DNA from: Megaleporinus macrocephalus
Lineage: Eukaryota; Chordata; Actinopteri; Characiformes; Anostomidae
DNA: 64,000 nucleotides
Assembly (NCBI GenBank): GCA_021613375.1
Contig: CM038722.1
Location: 24,301,941 to 24,365,940 of the forward strand
Direction of reading: 5' to 3'
The position numbers and the translations under genes are program-made. Below the pieces are notes generated by a model. That model worked only from the letters and a program-made list of their open reading frames with translations, was not told the origin of the DNA and did not search any database. Every line of letters starts with the position of its first letter. Positions within the stretch are counted from its first letter, which is position 1. Positions 44,752-56,649 of the stretch are shown piece after piece.

Positions 44752-44915
44752 GTCAAGTTTATTTGTATAACGCTTTTGTTGTCACAAAGCGGCTTTACAG
44801 AAGTTTGAAAACATAAAGTCACAGCAAGCCAGAGGTCAGGACTGGAGGAAAACACCTTGATAGGAACCATGACTCACAAGGGGAGATGCGTCCTCCTATG
44901 GTCACACAGTATTTA
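44752..44915 (-). repeat. Widespread fish interspersed repeat fragment
   Basis: 'gtcaagtttatttgtataac', 'gtcacaaagcggctttacag', 'gaggaaaacaccttgatagg' and 'aaccatgactcac' match a repeat very common in teleost introns. Its class is not certain to me, and the strand is assigned by analogy with retroelement tails. Confidence 0.55.
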
Positions 44916-46022
44916 CAGTTTAATAAGACTTTTTGTGTTTGAAGACTGGATGGTAAAAGCTATAGAACCATTTTACTTGCATATACTTGTGACAGCAAGT
45001 AAAGCCGTTTCTATTTTTAGGTTAAATGAGCAATTGTTCCACTGCTTGTAATTACCACTAGAAAAACCATTATATAGTTCTTAGTTCGGCACTATTGCCA
45101 TTTTTGTTACAGCACTTCATCGTTCCTAGCACCCGCAACACCTAATCAAAAAAGGTGATGCACAGGCCTGATTACATGGAATTAGTTCTGTAATTATCTA
45201 GTGATATTAAAATAGTGTAGATAATAATAACTATGGGTTGAAGCAGAAAATGAAACTAGTGTTTGCTAAAGTGTAACAGGCAGCTTTAGTCCATCTCTCA
45301 GTGTCTGTTCTCGCTATTCGACAGCACCTGGACAAGCCTCAGACCAACAGCTGGCCATGCTGCAGTCTGCCCAATACAGGCCTGCTTTAGTCAGTGAAAC
45401 TGGGGCAGCAGGTGCAGCACTTCACACAAACACACACACACACAACACTCTAAACAGACGCACAAGAACACACAGTAGCAGTAGCACACGCACACATATA
45501 CACTCACTCAGTTCTAGTCATTTATATTCACGTACTGTATATATAGACGTATAACATATTTGTCAAGTGTACACCCACACGCACACGTCTGCAGGTGACC
45601 GTACTCCACTGTGGCTAATCGTAGGGCTGTGTATTTTCTTGGACATGCTAAAATAAGGTTCACCCAGTTAGAGTTAAAGCCTGGTGTTTATGTGTACCAC
45701 AAACAAAGCCCATCCACGCTTCGCTCTAGCCAAGGAAAGTAGGTCAGAAGGTAGTTTTGGATCGAGAGCGTTACCTTTTGGGCAGAATTTGTTCTGTACT
45801 TCAGAACTCTATTCCTAAAAATAGCCATCCCAAAAAAGTAGCTCTGTGCTGGCAGGAAAAGCTCGCAGATGTGGGAAAGCGAGAGCGAGTTTTATGGCCA
45901 ACTGAGAGAAAATCAAGACGCTGCTTGAAACAGGTTAATAATGACCGGCAGAGGTAGGAGGCAGCTTTGCGTTTAACTAAATTTGAGTAGCAGCGTCTGT
46001 AATGCTTTGTGATTTGTGACTG
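44916..46022. other. Noncoding stretch; CA-rich patch and balanced block
   Basis: A degenerate (CA)n patch lies at 45425-45510. 45720-46000 is repeat-free with 'gatgtgggaaagcgagagcg' (an RBPJ-like GTGGGAA) and could be a weak conserved element. No gene is seen. Confidence 0.35.
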
Positions 46023-46392
46023 TCAATCTATTTTCAACCGAGAGTGCATTAAAACCAGAAGATCAGCACCTAATAGCAGTTCCTTTGCTGACAGATACTG
46101 GACGCCAGGAGCTCTGACTGTATGAGTTATGCAGTACTTCAAGGGGATGTTCTGGTCCCACACAAGGGGGGCCAAGATTTCCTCTCCAAATAGTGCTCTT
46201 TTATTAATATCCAACACAAAACACCCAACACAGTATAACACAATAAACACATACTCACCTGGCCATGCATCCTGAGCTTCTTGGAGGCAGAGGGTTGCTA
46301 CAGTGTTACTCATTATACTATGCAGTTTTGAGTTGCAGAACAGTTTATATGGAGTCAGGGGGTCATTTAGCGGGGTCCCACCAACCAACCAT
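46023..46392 (-). other. Unidentified segment with TATA, splice-donor and AATAAA order
   Basis: On the minus strand a TATA-like 'catataaactg' (plus 46341-46352) is followed by a perfect donor CAG|GTGAGT (plus 46253-46261) and an AATAAA (plus 46200-46205). A 121-codon frame spans it (46388-46023), but it reads straight through donor and signal and matches no family I know. The order suggests a solo LTR or a first exon of an unknown transcript. Neither is proven. Confidence 0.25.
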
Positions 46393-46404
46393 CATGCCCC
46401 ACTA

Positions 46405-46409
<5 letters not shown>

Positions 46410-46457
<48 letters not shown>
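46410..46457. repeat. (TA)n microsatellite
   Basis: About 23 TA units after 'actaaac'. Confidence 0.95.
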
Positions 46458-46461
<4 letters not shown>

Positions 46462-46863
46462 TGCAGCACACTCTTGGTGTGTAATGCTACACTGATTATC
46501 ATATAAGGGTTTGTATACATCAGCCTGTACTAAAAGCATTATGTATGTTGCGAGAAGATAAATTGCAGGCAGGTTTCCTCAAAAGTAGGTCTTTGATAAT
46601 TTGCTGTATATGAAGCTCTTCTGATGAGACTGTACATTGCTTGGCCCATATTTTTCTTAGTAGTTTTCTTTTTTTGGCTGTGTAACCCAACCTTTCCTAC
46701 GCCATGCCACATTGTGTTGTCAGATATCCCACTTAGACCCACTTATGATTATATGGTTTTGGTGCTTACTGTATCCTTCAGCCTTGTTGGTTTCACAGAA
46801 TTCATGGTTTAATATCAGTTTCTTTTATTGTTATTCTTTTATTACCCAGCAAGCATTTCGTAA

Positions 46864-47208
46864 ATACAGTGAAGTCCAAAAGTCTGAGACAGCTAGTGAA
46901 AAATCTTCTATCTATTGTTCAATAAAACGATTTTCATTACGAATGATTTGTTAGCAATACAATTTGAGTGAAAAGTAGAATCTTTGTTTCAGACTTTTCG
47001 GTCTATAGTGCTCCTTTTTACTTTAATGACAATGTCCACTTGAACTGGCATGGACTCCATACATTTGTGCAAAGGCCTCTGACCAGTTCATCTGAGTGTG
47101 TGTTTTAAATTCTTACATTTCTTAAGTTCTTACATTTGAAATATTTTTTTGTCTCATGTCCAGGTTTAAATTTCCAATATGGACTCAAACTACTGGACTG
47201 CACTGTAT
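46864..47208. mobile_element. Tc1/mariner-type MITE
   Basis: The left end 'atacagtgaagtccaaaagt' plus 'ctgag' is mirrored by the right end 'ctactggactgcactgtat', giving imperfect terminal inverted repeats of about 25 bp. The inside (about 300 bp) has no transposase. It is flanked by TA-rich sequence, as Tc1-type insertions are. Confidence 0.8.
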
Positions 47209-47454
47209 ATCATACAATCATTCTGAACCCCCGTAGTGTCAAATGATCATGACTGCTAGACTAGCCACTAATATACAGGCAAATGAAAACAACCAAAGTT
47301 AGCATTACTATAATTAATTAATGGTCAAACAAAACCACTAAACAGTGACTTCTTGACTTTTTTATGCATATTTATTTAATTCATTTGAACATTTCAGCCA
47401 ATTGACTTTGAGTGAGTGGTGCTTGAAAGTTTGAGAACTCTGTTTCTGCATTAA

Positions 47455-47699
47455 TGTGTTGAGTGGTCCTATGAAGTGGTCCACCAACAAAGATCACGCC
47501 AAGAGCAAAGGGTGTAATAGTCCTGATCATTGCAGAACAGGATGAAAGGGGGATAACAAAGTATACAGAGAAACAGATGGGCTACAGTCTGTAATTGTAG
47601 GACTACTAGTGCACCTGTGTGGTAAATGGAGCTGATAAAATGGTCGATGTGTGTAGATACAAGGAGATTGTTTTAATGTTATGGCTGATTGGTGTTTAT
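47455..47699 (+). repeat. Common fish interspersed repeat, 3' part
   Basis: 'ggtcctatgaagtggtccac', 'gtcctgatcattgcagaaca', 'gggctacagtctgtaattgt', and the end 'gttttaatgttatggctgat' plus 'tggtgttta'. It supplies the far end of the family seen at 12871, 27341 and 40519. Confidence 0.7.
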
Positions 47700-48349
47700 A
47701 GACCAGAGGTCACTAATAGGCGGACTGTCGTCTGGGTCCAGACCCAGACGTTGCCCAATGTGGACCCAAACTGATAAACTACTGAGAAGGATTTAATGTT
47801 GACAGTGTTTATTTTAAATGGCAGCAGTTTACGTGTCTTTACGGTATACGGGCTTTCCAGTGCAGTAAGATTATAGACCAATCACAAGCATTGTAATATC
47901 ACCAAAGGTTCCTCAGCCAATCAGATTTGAGCAGATTCGTGAGTGCGGCGAGCACACAGGCGAGTATATTATTGACATATACTAAATTGTATATGTAATG
48001 TGTCGGTCTATCAGTTGCTGGCGACAAAATGCTAATGTTAGGCTACTCCACTATACAGGATCTGGCACTGAATCATAACACAAGTTAGAAATGATGACGG
48101 TCCGGACCTTGGTCTGAAGAAATTAAAATAAAACATTGTAATTAAATACCCCTGATATAGACAGTTATAGACATGTTAGCTTTTAGCTTTCTGTTTTTCT
48201 GCCTTGTCATTTCTGCTGTTTGAATAATCCACTACCCCAATCGTGACGATGCTTTAAAGACCTTCTATGCAGGAATGTTAGCTATTTGCATTCCTTCTGG
48301 ATTCACCAACTAAAAAAAAGGGTGAAAACTCCAAACCACAACATCAAAT
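47700..48349. other. AT-rich noncoding stretch, no gene seen
   Basis: The beginning ('gaccagaggtcactaatagg' and 'cggactgtcgtctgggtcca') is repeat-like. Nothing else is recognised. Confidence 0.35.
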
Positions 48350-49250
48350 CCCTTTTTTGTGGGGCGCGTGCCCCACGGGATTCTTCTGGCATGGCCATAG
48401 CACGGCTTTGTGAGCTTCTAGTTGCCAGTGCCAGCTATTAGCAGAATGCTACAGAGCACCCCTTCTGAGGTCAGCCCTGGATGCCTCAGCCACTCATACG
48501 CTCTGCAAAACTTCCCATATTGGTCCATGATGAATCCCACACAGCAGGAGGGGTGATGGTATCAACAGAGGCACTCACCCGCCTGCCTTCTGCTTTCTCC
48601 ACAGGCCAACGTGTCATCGACTCTCACATGAACATCACTCATGCACGCTTGGGGCTACGCCTCCGCTGCTGATGACTGACCTGGGCTGGACGATGGTTGC
48701 CTTCCAGCCGATTGATGTGTCTCTCTTGGTGCGCGTGAACACAGCTGCTAGCAGTAGAGATATCGACAAGCCCATGATGGCAAGTACGATGAGCCATCTG
48801 TTGTCATCGTTGCACTTGACCAACAGGCTGCGGCTGCCGATGAATCTTCCGGCTGGCATCCGTCTGGCCGCCAGCACAGACTTGCAGCATCGCTTGGCGC
48901 AAGGTCTAGACAATCAACCAGTCTGTGGACCTTTCACGTTTCCTGAACTCCCTCTCACCGGCACCTCCATCATGCCTCACAGTATAACCTCTGGCCTGTG
49001 GCCTTGGTGTGCCAGCCCTATTGACTGGTCTTCCTGCACCGCCTCTGGCCTGGCCTCGCTGTCAGGCTTCACCAGTCCATCATCCCCTTCACAGCGTTGA
49101 CCCCCTTGTCACAGAGTTTTACCGGCCTTTGCTTCTCTCGTCTTCCCATCTGAAGTTCAAGGAAACAGTGTTTCTCAACAGTCTGCTATGCTATCCCACC
49201 TCTGCCATCCCGCCAACGCCATCCCACCACCACACACAAGTGTGATGGCA
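48350..49250. other. GC-rich island of unknown origin, likely decayed coding matter
   Basis: The base composition shifts sharply to GC-rich. Long frames exist on both strands (plus 48672-49100, 142 codons; minus 48913-48635, 92 codons with a membrane-like stretch WLIVLAIMGLSISLLLAAVF). Each is broken by stops within 150 codons and I cannot match either to a family. The block ends in a CCACC-rich patch and 'tgtgatggcaattaaaagaa'. It is best read as a degraded retroelement or pseudogene. Confidence 0.35.
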
Positions 49251-49669
49251 ATTAAAAGAAGACTCTGTAAGAAAGACACATACACAGTACTGAAACTGGG
49301 GATGTCACCACTAATTACAGGCTTCACACAACTGACCCCACTCCCCAACATATACACATATATCTACACATATACATATCTCATATTCTCAACAAACAAC
49401 ATAATGTCCCTCCCAAAGATCCTCCCATGATTCTATACGCCAGTACCAGCCAGTAGCGGGTCACTACAATGTTATTTTATCATTTTGAATGGAATTCTAC
49501 ACCACATTAACCCTCCATGGATAGTAATAATATGCCCGACACGTTAGGCCAGTGCATGATAGCATGCTTGATTTGATTTGTTTAACTTTCCACCTCAGTT
49601 CAAGACAGAAAGAGTGAGAAGGAAGAGTGTAAAAGTAGATTCCACCCTTGAAAGCAGAGCAGATGTGTG
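49251..49669. other. Noncoding stretch, no gene seen
   Basis: Contains a degenerate (ACATAT)n patch at 49350-49381. No gene features are seen. Confidence 0.4.
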
Positions 49670-49945
49670 CTAGCCATTAACAACAGTGATTCACTGTCCC
49701 CCTTTGGCCTCCTCTTTGAAAGGTGCTCTTGCCTTTCTCCAGCACAGCTGGCCCGTGCGCATCACTAAAGATCATTTAGTGACGCCGGAAAGATCCAGGG
49801 CAGACGTCGCTCGCCTCCTTAATTATCACCCCATATGGGGCTACAGCACTGGTGGGGCAGCACCAGTCAGCAGTCTGATGGAACCGCGGCTCCACACCTG
49901 CAGCCACCTTGGCCTTGGGAAGGCCAATCAGTTAGGCGTTGGTTT
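49670..49945. promoter_or_regulatory. Candidate conserved noncoding element with two palindromes
   Basis: A GC-richer, repeat-free block containing TCACTAAA-GATCA-TTTAGTGA (49762-49782), the perfect 12-mer CCCCATATGGGG (49829-49840) and TTAATTATC, which is homeodomain-like. Two good palindromes 60 bp apart in non-repetitive sequence suggest protein binding. There is no coding support. Confidence 0.4.
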
Positions 49946-49974
49946 ATTTATTTATTTATTTATTTACTTATTCA
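49946..49974. repeat. (TTTA)n microsatellite
   Basis: Six TTTA-type units at 'tttatttatttatttattta'. Confidence 0.9.
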
Positions 49975-50721
49975 ACCCTGCCACAATAATTAGCTAAGGC
50001 TTCAAGTCCTTCCTCCATAATTAGGGTGACCAAATGTTCAGTATTCTGAGGAGTTAGAAGGAGAAGTATGAATACAACTTTAAATGAACCTCTGTGTCTA
50101 AATCTTCAAAATCAGAAGTGAAATAAATTTCGAATTTGTAAAGATTTATTTTTAATCATATTAGTTAAATATGTGTTTTAATTTCCATTATTAATTTTTA
50201 TTTTTTCACAGTTTCACAGTAAAATTCTGCTTTCATCATTTTATTGAAAAAAGGACTAATTAACACATTTTATATAATAGCACAGCAAATTAGTGTGAGG
50301 TTGTGATTGAGCTGCATTAAAAGAGTGGAATTTTTTTTTAATAAAGCGTTTTGGTCATGCTCATGCAAATTATAAGCAGACAGTTAAACTATCCATGAAT
50401 ATACAGTGTAACCGTATTTTTTGCAAATGTGTTATTTTTTTATTAGTAGTGATTAGATGTATCATTTCTTATGGGAATGCTTTAGAGGGGGTTCCCAAAT
50501 TTGAATAAAATGTATTACAGTAGTCTTGGGAAAATATTCAATGGCGTAACCGGTTTAAAAATCATGCCATTTAAAATTGAAAAATCATTTCTCAGTGTGT
50601 AACTATCAGCTTTAATTTAATATGTTTGTCTCATGTTAGCTTGAACTTATATATAACTTACAACTTAAATAAATCTTAATAAACAATACCAAAAAATGTC
50701 ATAGTGGTTAGTTCAAGGCAC
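49975..50721. other. AT-rich noncoding stretch, no gene seen
   Basis: No frame or repeat is recognised. Confidence 0.4.
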
Positions 50722-50965
50722 TGTGCAGGATGGTTGCGCATAAATGACAAGTAGAGGAGTGTGGGTCAGTTAGTGGATTAGTGTACATGCAGTACATGCA
50801 GTTTGGTGGCTGTAGGTTAAATAAAGCTATGAATAGGGCTCTATGGGGAAAAAGAAGGATGGGGAAAAAGACAAACGAATGTGAGTTTAACCAACACTAC
50901 AGTCATGGTCGGGGGTCTGCCCTGAGTCAGCGTTTATGAAACGGTGTCTGTTGGTCGAGTTCAGT
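50722..50965 (+). repeat. Interspersed repeat, forward copy (partner at 60.56-60.83 kb)
   Basis: 'gtgcaggatggttgcgcata', 'acatgcagtttggtggctgt', 'aggttaaataaagc' and 'ggtcgggggtctgccctgag' reappear as reverse complement at 60555-60826. A short duplication 'acatgcagt' occurs only in this copy. Confidence 0.8.
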
Positions 50966-51599
50966 AAATTGGCGTGCACTGTTCCATCTTATCTGTTGTT
51001 TTCCGGAATCAATGCTTTAGATCAAAAAGCTGTATACAAGCTTGAATCACATAATCATACCAGACACTCTGACGAATAACTATATATAAAAAATGGATGA
51101 CAAATAATAACAAAAAAGTTGTGCATTGTTATGCAAATTATGTTTTTCTAATAATGAAATAAAACATAATGACCAAATAAAGGAAGTTTAACAATGAAAA
51201 AATACTAATACAGTGAATCCATTTTCCAGATAAAAAAATACAACAAAAACAGTTTTCAGACCAATTTCATAAAGAGGGATGATGGAACTGGACCATGTGA
51301 CCAAGTCTGCAGTAAAAGCATTCAACCTGGTTTTTCCACCGGGTCCCGCCTCTTTTTAAAGTACTGCATTATAAATAAGCATGTATTGTGTGAGTGAGAA
51401 AGGTCAACAATGGGTTGAGAGGCAGCAAATCCAGAGAACTCTTTACTATATACAGTGTACACTGTACAGCTAATTATTTTAATTAAAGTATACAGCAGAA
51501 TATAGCCACATTGCATGTGACAGTGTCCAGTTGCTATTTCACGGTTAATTCGCTGTTAACAGGCTACAGTAACAGTTTACTGTGAATGTAATGCAACTA
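50966..51599. other. AT-rich noncoding stretch, no gene seen
   Basis: No coding or repeat signal is recognised. Confidence 0.4.
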
Positions 51600-52030
51600 G
51601 AAGCCGGGCGTTTCTTTTGCTCCATTGCTAATTGTTCGCTGATGCTTTTTGTTATTACATCAGTCTAAATAACTTTTTAAGATTGTGCATGTTTGGTTTA
51701 TTTCTGCTGGCTTGAGGAATGGGAGGTCATTTCACTCTCAGCAAAATGCATGAAGTGAACCTCCGTAGCCATAAATGCAATTCTGGAAAGAGGAATATCG
51801 ATGCGTCTCGCTTCAATTTACCACGAAGGCCGGACACATGTCTGGGAAATTTCCTTCCCAAATCAGGCCAAGATCAAAATCTGCAAGATACGCTTAACTC
51901 TCGCCTCTTTCCACCAGTGATGTTATCATTACGGCTTGGTGGTGTAAATCGAATGCGGCTTAAGCTGAGTGATTGAGCGAGGCAAGACAAATCTCCCAGG
52001 CGACAAAAGTGCTGACTTTCAAGCAGGTAA
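51600..52030. promoter_or_regulatory. Strong candidate conserved noncoding element
   Basis: Repeat-free, balanced sequence with dense TF-like words: GCTAATTGTTCG, TTATTACATCAG, AATATCGATGCG, TGATGTTATCATTA and GAGTGATTGAGCG. The 85-codon plus frame (51719-51976) has no family features. The style matches vertebrate developmental enhancers. Confidence 0.4.
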
Positions 52031-52079
52031 GGTAAAAAAAAAAAAACGAACGAAGGAAAGAGCAGGACAAGTGGTTTCT

Positions 52080-52510
52080 TCAAGCCGCCTGGCAGTGGCG
52101 GCATGCAAATGGCGGGTTAAGAGATAATCCAGAAGGTGTTATTGAGCACTGAAAGGCGAGAGGAGAGGAGAGACCACTCCTTTTCCTGCCTGCTTGGTAA
52201 TGTGCGCTTGGTAATTAGATATTGATTCGCTCTGTCGATGAGTATTCTGAACCACTGTCCTCTACCATGACAGGTAGAATGCATAAAAGTCTGAACACGT
52301 CTCATTACCGTGGCCTGGAGCTACTGTAGATGCGCCTGTTCTCCGTGGCCACTTTGATAAATAATTACACATCCCTCTTTCGGCCCAAAAAGACGCAGAA
52401 CAATTGGTGACTTGTAACCTCTTTGACGGAAAAGATCTATAATTCAGATGGGCTTGGCATGAAAAGATAGGACGCAAATATTTCATTGGAAAGTTTCGTT
52501 ATTTTTCACG
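52080..52510. promoter_or_regulatory. Candidate conserved noncoding element
   Basis: Follows a poly-A run (52035-52046) and contains GCATGCAAATGG (octamer-like), 'taattagatattgattcgct' and CpG-bearing balanced sequence. Short minus-strand frames here are unremarkable. Confidence 0.35.
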
Positions 52511-55079
52511 AAGGAAAGGGAATCGCCTTGAGAAAGACTTGAAAAAACTCTCGAAATTAACTTTGGGTGCGCCGCACATGAGAATATATTCTGGGAAGTT
52601 GAAACAGCTACATGCCATGCACGAACACTAAGGTCAGAGTAGTCAAGGATACCAGAACAAGAAAACGGACCTTCAGGCATTAAACATAAAAAAAACCTCA
52701 ATGGCTGACAAGTTTATGGCATTTATTTTATAATGTCCAAGTCCAAAATTACTTTTGGAGAATTGCTTACTCTGAGAATACAAACGCATATTAGGAAATG
52801 ACTGCACTAAAAAGCATACGACTTGGACAGAAGACTGCATGTAGGTCAGCATTTACAACCAGGTCCATGTTTGGAAGTCAACAAGGTCAACAGCATCACA
52901 TTAAAATTCAAAATTTGAGCTCAAAGTGCAGACGGCCAGCTTTATTTTGTGGTTACGATATATTCATATTCAAAGTGTGTGAACGGGGGTAAGGATTACA
53001 ACCAATTTCATACATAGTCCACTTAAAAGTAATTGGACGTCATAACTTAAGACTGTCTGCTGACATTACCAGACACTAGGTTTCTAATCCAGTTTGTTTT
53101 TTAACTGCAGATGTGTTCAGTTGATGTTTGAGGAGCCTCACATTCAGTTTTTCTTCAGTAAGTGAAATACAAGGATACCAGTTCTATTGGCGTAAAACCA
53201 CCTCTGCCTTGATTAACAGATCAATTAGTATGCTTTGGATTTATACATAGTTTCCTACAGGAGTTAAGATTTAAGAGGGATCTATTAACAGTAATGGAAT
53301 ATAGTACACTAAAACAGCTACCTGGGACTATATACTATCATTGTGTTTTCATTAGCTATGAATAAGCTGTCGTGGAGCCGCAATGTTGCTACAGTAGCCC
53401 AGAATGAACAAAGCCTATACCAGCTGTAGATTTCACAGCCAGCTTTAATTTGGGGGTGGTATAGTATTGGTTGAAAAAAGAAGGAAAGAAGAATTGTTGT
53501 TGAAACTCCAAGCGGGACACTTTGACAGCTTAAGTCTCCTTTTTTAAATGTCTACCAGCATTAAATTACAAGGTTGGTCTTATGAGGTGGAAACTGGTGA
53601 ATATCTTATCATAAAATGTTACCAGCATTAAAACAATAATTAGGATGTTTTGATAGTATCACTGTTTCCCCTCGATAAGATGAGTACATTAAAAACATAG
53701 TAAAACATTTGGAACGCTGTAGTTACTACTCTGTACTATTGATATTAGCATACTATTGCTCGATGGGTAGAACTAACTGCTACAACACCCTTGCAGGTGA
53801 ACCATTTAGGGGTGTAAGAAGTTTGACAAATGGAGGATGGTACCTATAATTTAGCACAAAGAACCTGATGGCTTTTTTGCCCGGAGACACAGTTCTTGAA
53901 TAAAACGTATTATTTAAACTCTTCAGATAAACAAAGTCAGGTTTTTTATAGCATTGGTCCTCTTCAGAAGAAGTGTTTTAGAAGAAAAATCAAAAGTACT
54001 ACTTAAGTGTATTTTAGTTCCAGATCCTGGAAGCTCATTCAACTGCATAGTGTTTTCCATTTTTCTCTATCTGATTCAGAGCCTCAGTTGAATAAGCAGC
54101 ACTGGACTGATAAGCAGCATGGCGGTACGGAACATGAATTATTGGTTGAATAGTGTAATGATATTTTTCTGAACTTCATTAGTTATGCAAAAAGTGTGCT
54201 GTTTCAACCACAATCCCTACCTTTTCAAAATAGTCACAGTAAAAGTACATCAACTAATTCAAAGCCATGCAAACAAACATGATTTTGGTCACTAACATTA
54301 TAGTAAAACATTTGCATAGCATCCCATTTCATCTCTGATGTCCACTAATGCACCTACAATGTATGCATCTCCGTTTGCCACACGTTTTAGAAGTGATGGC
54401 CAGTGTTAGACGATTGCACATTGATGTGCCTCGCTCGTTTGAGATGGCCTAGTTTTGTTTGAAAGTGTAGCTTTTGAGGCTCAAGCCTCTATACACAGCA
54501 CAGAGGCCCCTGAGTGGCCAACATCAAGAGGAAAAAATAACAAGAGAATGAACACTTGTGTATTCATAAGAAAGAAAGAAAACAGAAAAATAGCTTGTTC
54601 CCTGAAGCACTGAGGCATCACGTGTCCCTGGAACCCAAACAGTTCACACGTTGTTCTGACATCCTTAAAAATACTAGTTTCTAAGTAATTATTGGCTTAG
54701 ACATATGGTTCTAGGCAGAACCTTGCACTGGTATAGAACCTTTATACTATGTGTTGGTGTTTTTTCAACTTTTTTAAACTAAAAGGTTCGACTGACCAAC
54801 CAGTCCATGTAATTATTCAGTATTCACATAACTACATGAAACCACTGCCACCCACATGCAGGTCCTGGCCTTTTAATGGGTTAAACGAATAGGTGACCTT
54901 ATCTTAATGTAGGCCTTAATTGTCATAATGATGTCTGTTAATTCTGGGTTGTTCTTTGGCACATGTTCTTGACGAATAGGCCCCGTATTTTTTGGCAACT
55001 TATTTTGTATGCAAAACGGGTAAAACTGCCAAACTATCTAATGAAATGGAATTTGTAGTAATTAACAGATTTAGCCACT
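52511..55079. other. Long noncoding stretch, no gene seen
   Basis: Over 2.5 kb I recognise no gene. The sequence is AT-rich and mostly non-repetitive. A GAACCTTT-type repeat trace lies at 54717-54790 ('gcagaaccttgcactggtat', 'agaacctttatac'), echoing 25808-25910. An A/G-rich patch lies at 54528-54595. Confidence 0.4.
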
Positions 55080-55560
55080 GTTATTCCTCTTCAGCAATAG
55101 TCTACATTCTTTCCTCATGACAGCTCGAGAAAGGATGCAGATTCTAACAAGGCCAGTTTGGCTGAAAGAATCCTTCATGACTAAACGAAAGGTGAATAAG
55201 CTATGGACAAAATCCTTCAACACACTCACCATCTGTATTCAGTTCTGGAAGAGTTCCTGAGGCATTGATTCATTGTCCTTCTATTTCCTGTCACTTTCCT
55301 CGCCATATTCATCCCATTAGTCTGAAAGATCAGGAGCAGCAGTCAAAAGCTTCAGCCCTGTCTCCATTCGATCAGTTCCCCCATAGCTGTCCCATAAACT
55401 CAATCAGACAGCCCGAGGCCTTTGCATATGGGGATTTAAATAGCCCTAGAGTCAGCAGCCTGTCCGTCCTAATGCTCTTCACTGATGGCTTGGCGTTGAG
55501 ACTGCCCAGACAGCCCGGTGACTTTTTGTTTCTGTCTTCTGTCTTCTAAATGCATCCTCA
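55080..55560. promoter_or_regulatory. Candidate conserved noncoding element
   Basis: Repeat-free and balanced, with CCTTTGCATATGG (55419-55431), an OCT/SOX-like word, and 'ggggatttaaatagc'. The plus frame 55265-55549 shows no protein family features. Confidence 0.35.
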
Positions 55561-56649
55561 GTCATCACCTCCAAAGTGAAGGGAGGTGACCTTTGAGCTC
55601 TAAGCCAGATGGCTGCCTTTGAATATCCCCCCCAAAATATAGCAACAGGTGAAGCAATTTCAATGGGGAGCATAGCTTACGGGGGAAATTAGGCTTGGCA
55701 CGCATGAAAACACTGTTAGGATGGTTAATGTCCAGAACTGAGTACTTGCATTGAAATTATTTGGGTATATATAAATATATAATTTTTATTTATATATTTT
55801 TATAAACGAACCCACATAGCATACCTCACTGTCCAAAGAAAACCATGCATTTTTGCTGCTTAGTTTTTCTACACTATTTGTACACATTAGGGGGCTTTTA
55901 CCAGTGTTGGGGTAATTACTCAAAAAAAGAAATCCTTTACCGATTACTTATTACTCATTACTTAATGCCTCATTACTTTTAAGTTACATCCTGAAACCCA
56001 TTCAATTATACTGAAATCTAATCTATGTGGGAATAAATATATATTGTTCTACAAGATGACTTTGAAACTGTTCAGAGTAGTTGAGAGAAACTTGCTCGTA
56101 CTGTACTTTGTATTAGTGTTGAACAATCTGATCAGAAAATCTGTCCTCTATTAAGAATGCAATATAGTCTGTATTCAAATGACTGACGTCCCATGTAGCA
56201 TACAGTATAGTCCTTGCTGCTGCACTGAATGCTCTGCTCGTCAGCAGTCTTTTATGCCTCTGAAATTAATCTACATGTTTAAATCTTTAATCTCCTTACG
56301 CTCGAGTCCTATCGACATTGTATCTGTACTTTAATTCGGTTTCCCAGTTTTGAAGAGGATTACAGTTGATTGAGGGAGAATCGCATCATCCTTACAGAAA
56401 AAAGGTCACCTTGTACCAACTGTGATTGGAATTCCCAGCGAGTGCCACGGATAACTTTGGCAACAGCCGCACTTCAAACTCCGAGACAAGTCAATGGAAG
56501 GAAAAAAAAAAGAGTGAGATTGAGTTTATATTTGCAAGCACAACAGAAGGATAGGCTAAATGACATTTGCTATCTCCGGTGAATATTTACTGAAGCTGTA
56601 CCGAGCAAACTCTAGGAGGGAGATAAGGAAATGATCTGTGTTTTTCGGT
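55561..56649. other. Noncoding stretch, no gene seen
   Basis: An AT-rich middle (55760-55810) has 'tatataaatatataattttt'. Around 55905-56000 'attactcattacttaatgcc' repeats small TTACT words, as in some fish MITEs. 56340-56580 is balanced and could be a weak conserved element. Confidence 0.35.

Noticed and set aside
46023..46388. 121-codon minus-strand frame as a gene
   Set aside because: It runs through a perfect splice donor and a polyadenylation signal and has no family similarity that I can see. It is recorded only as an unidentified segment.
48672..49100. 142-codon plus-strand frame as a gene
   Set aside because: No family match. The opposite strand is equally open and composition alone explains the length.
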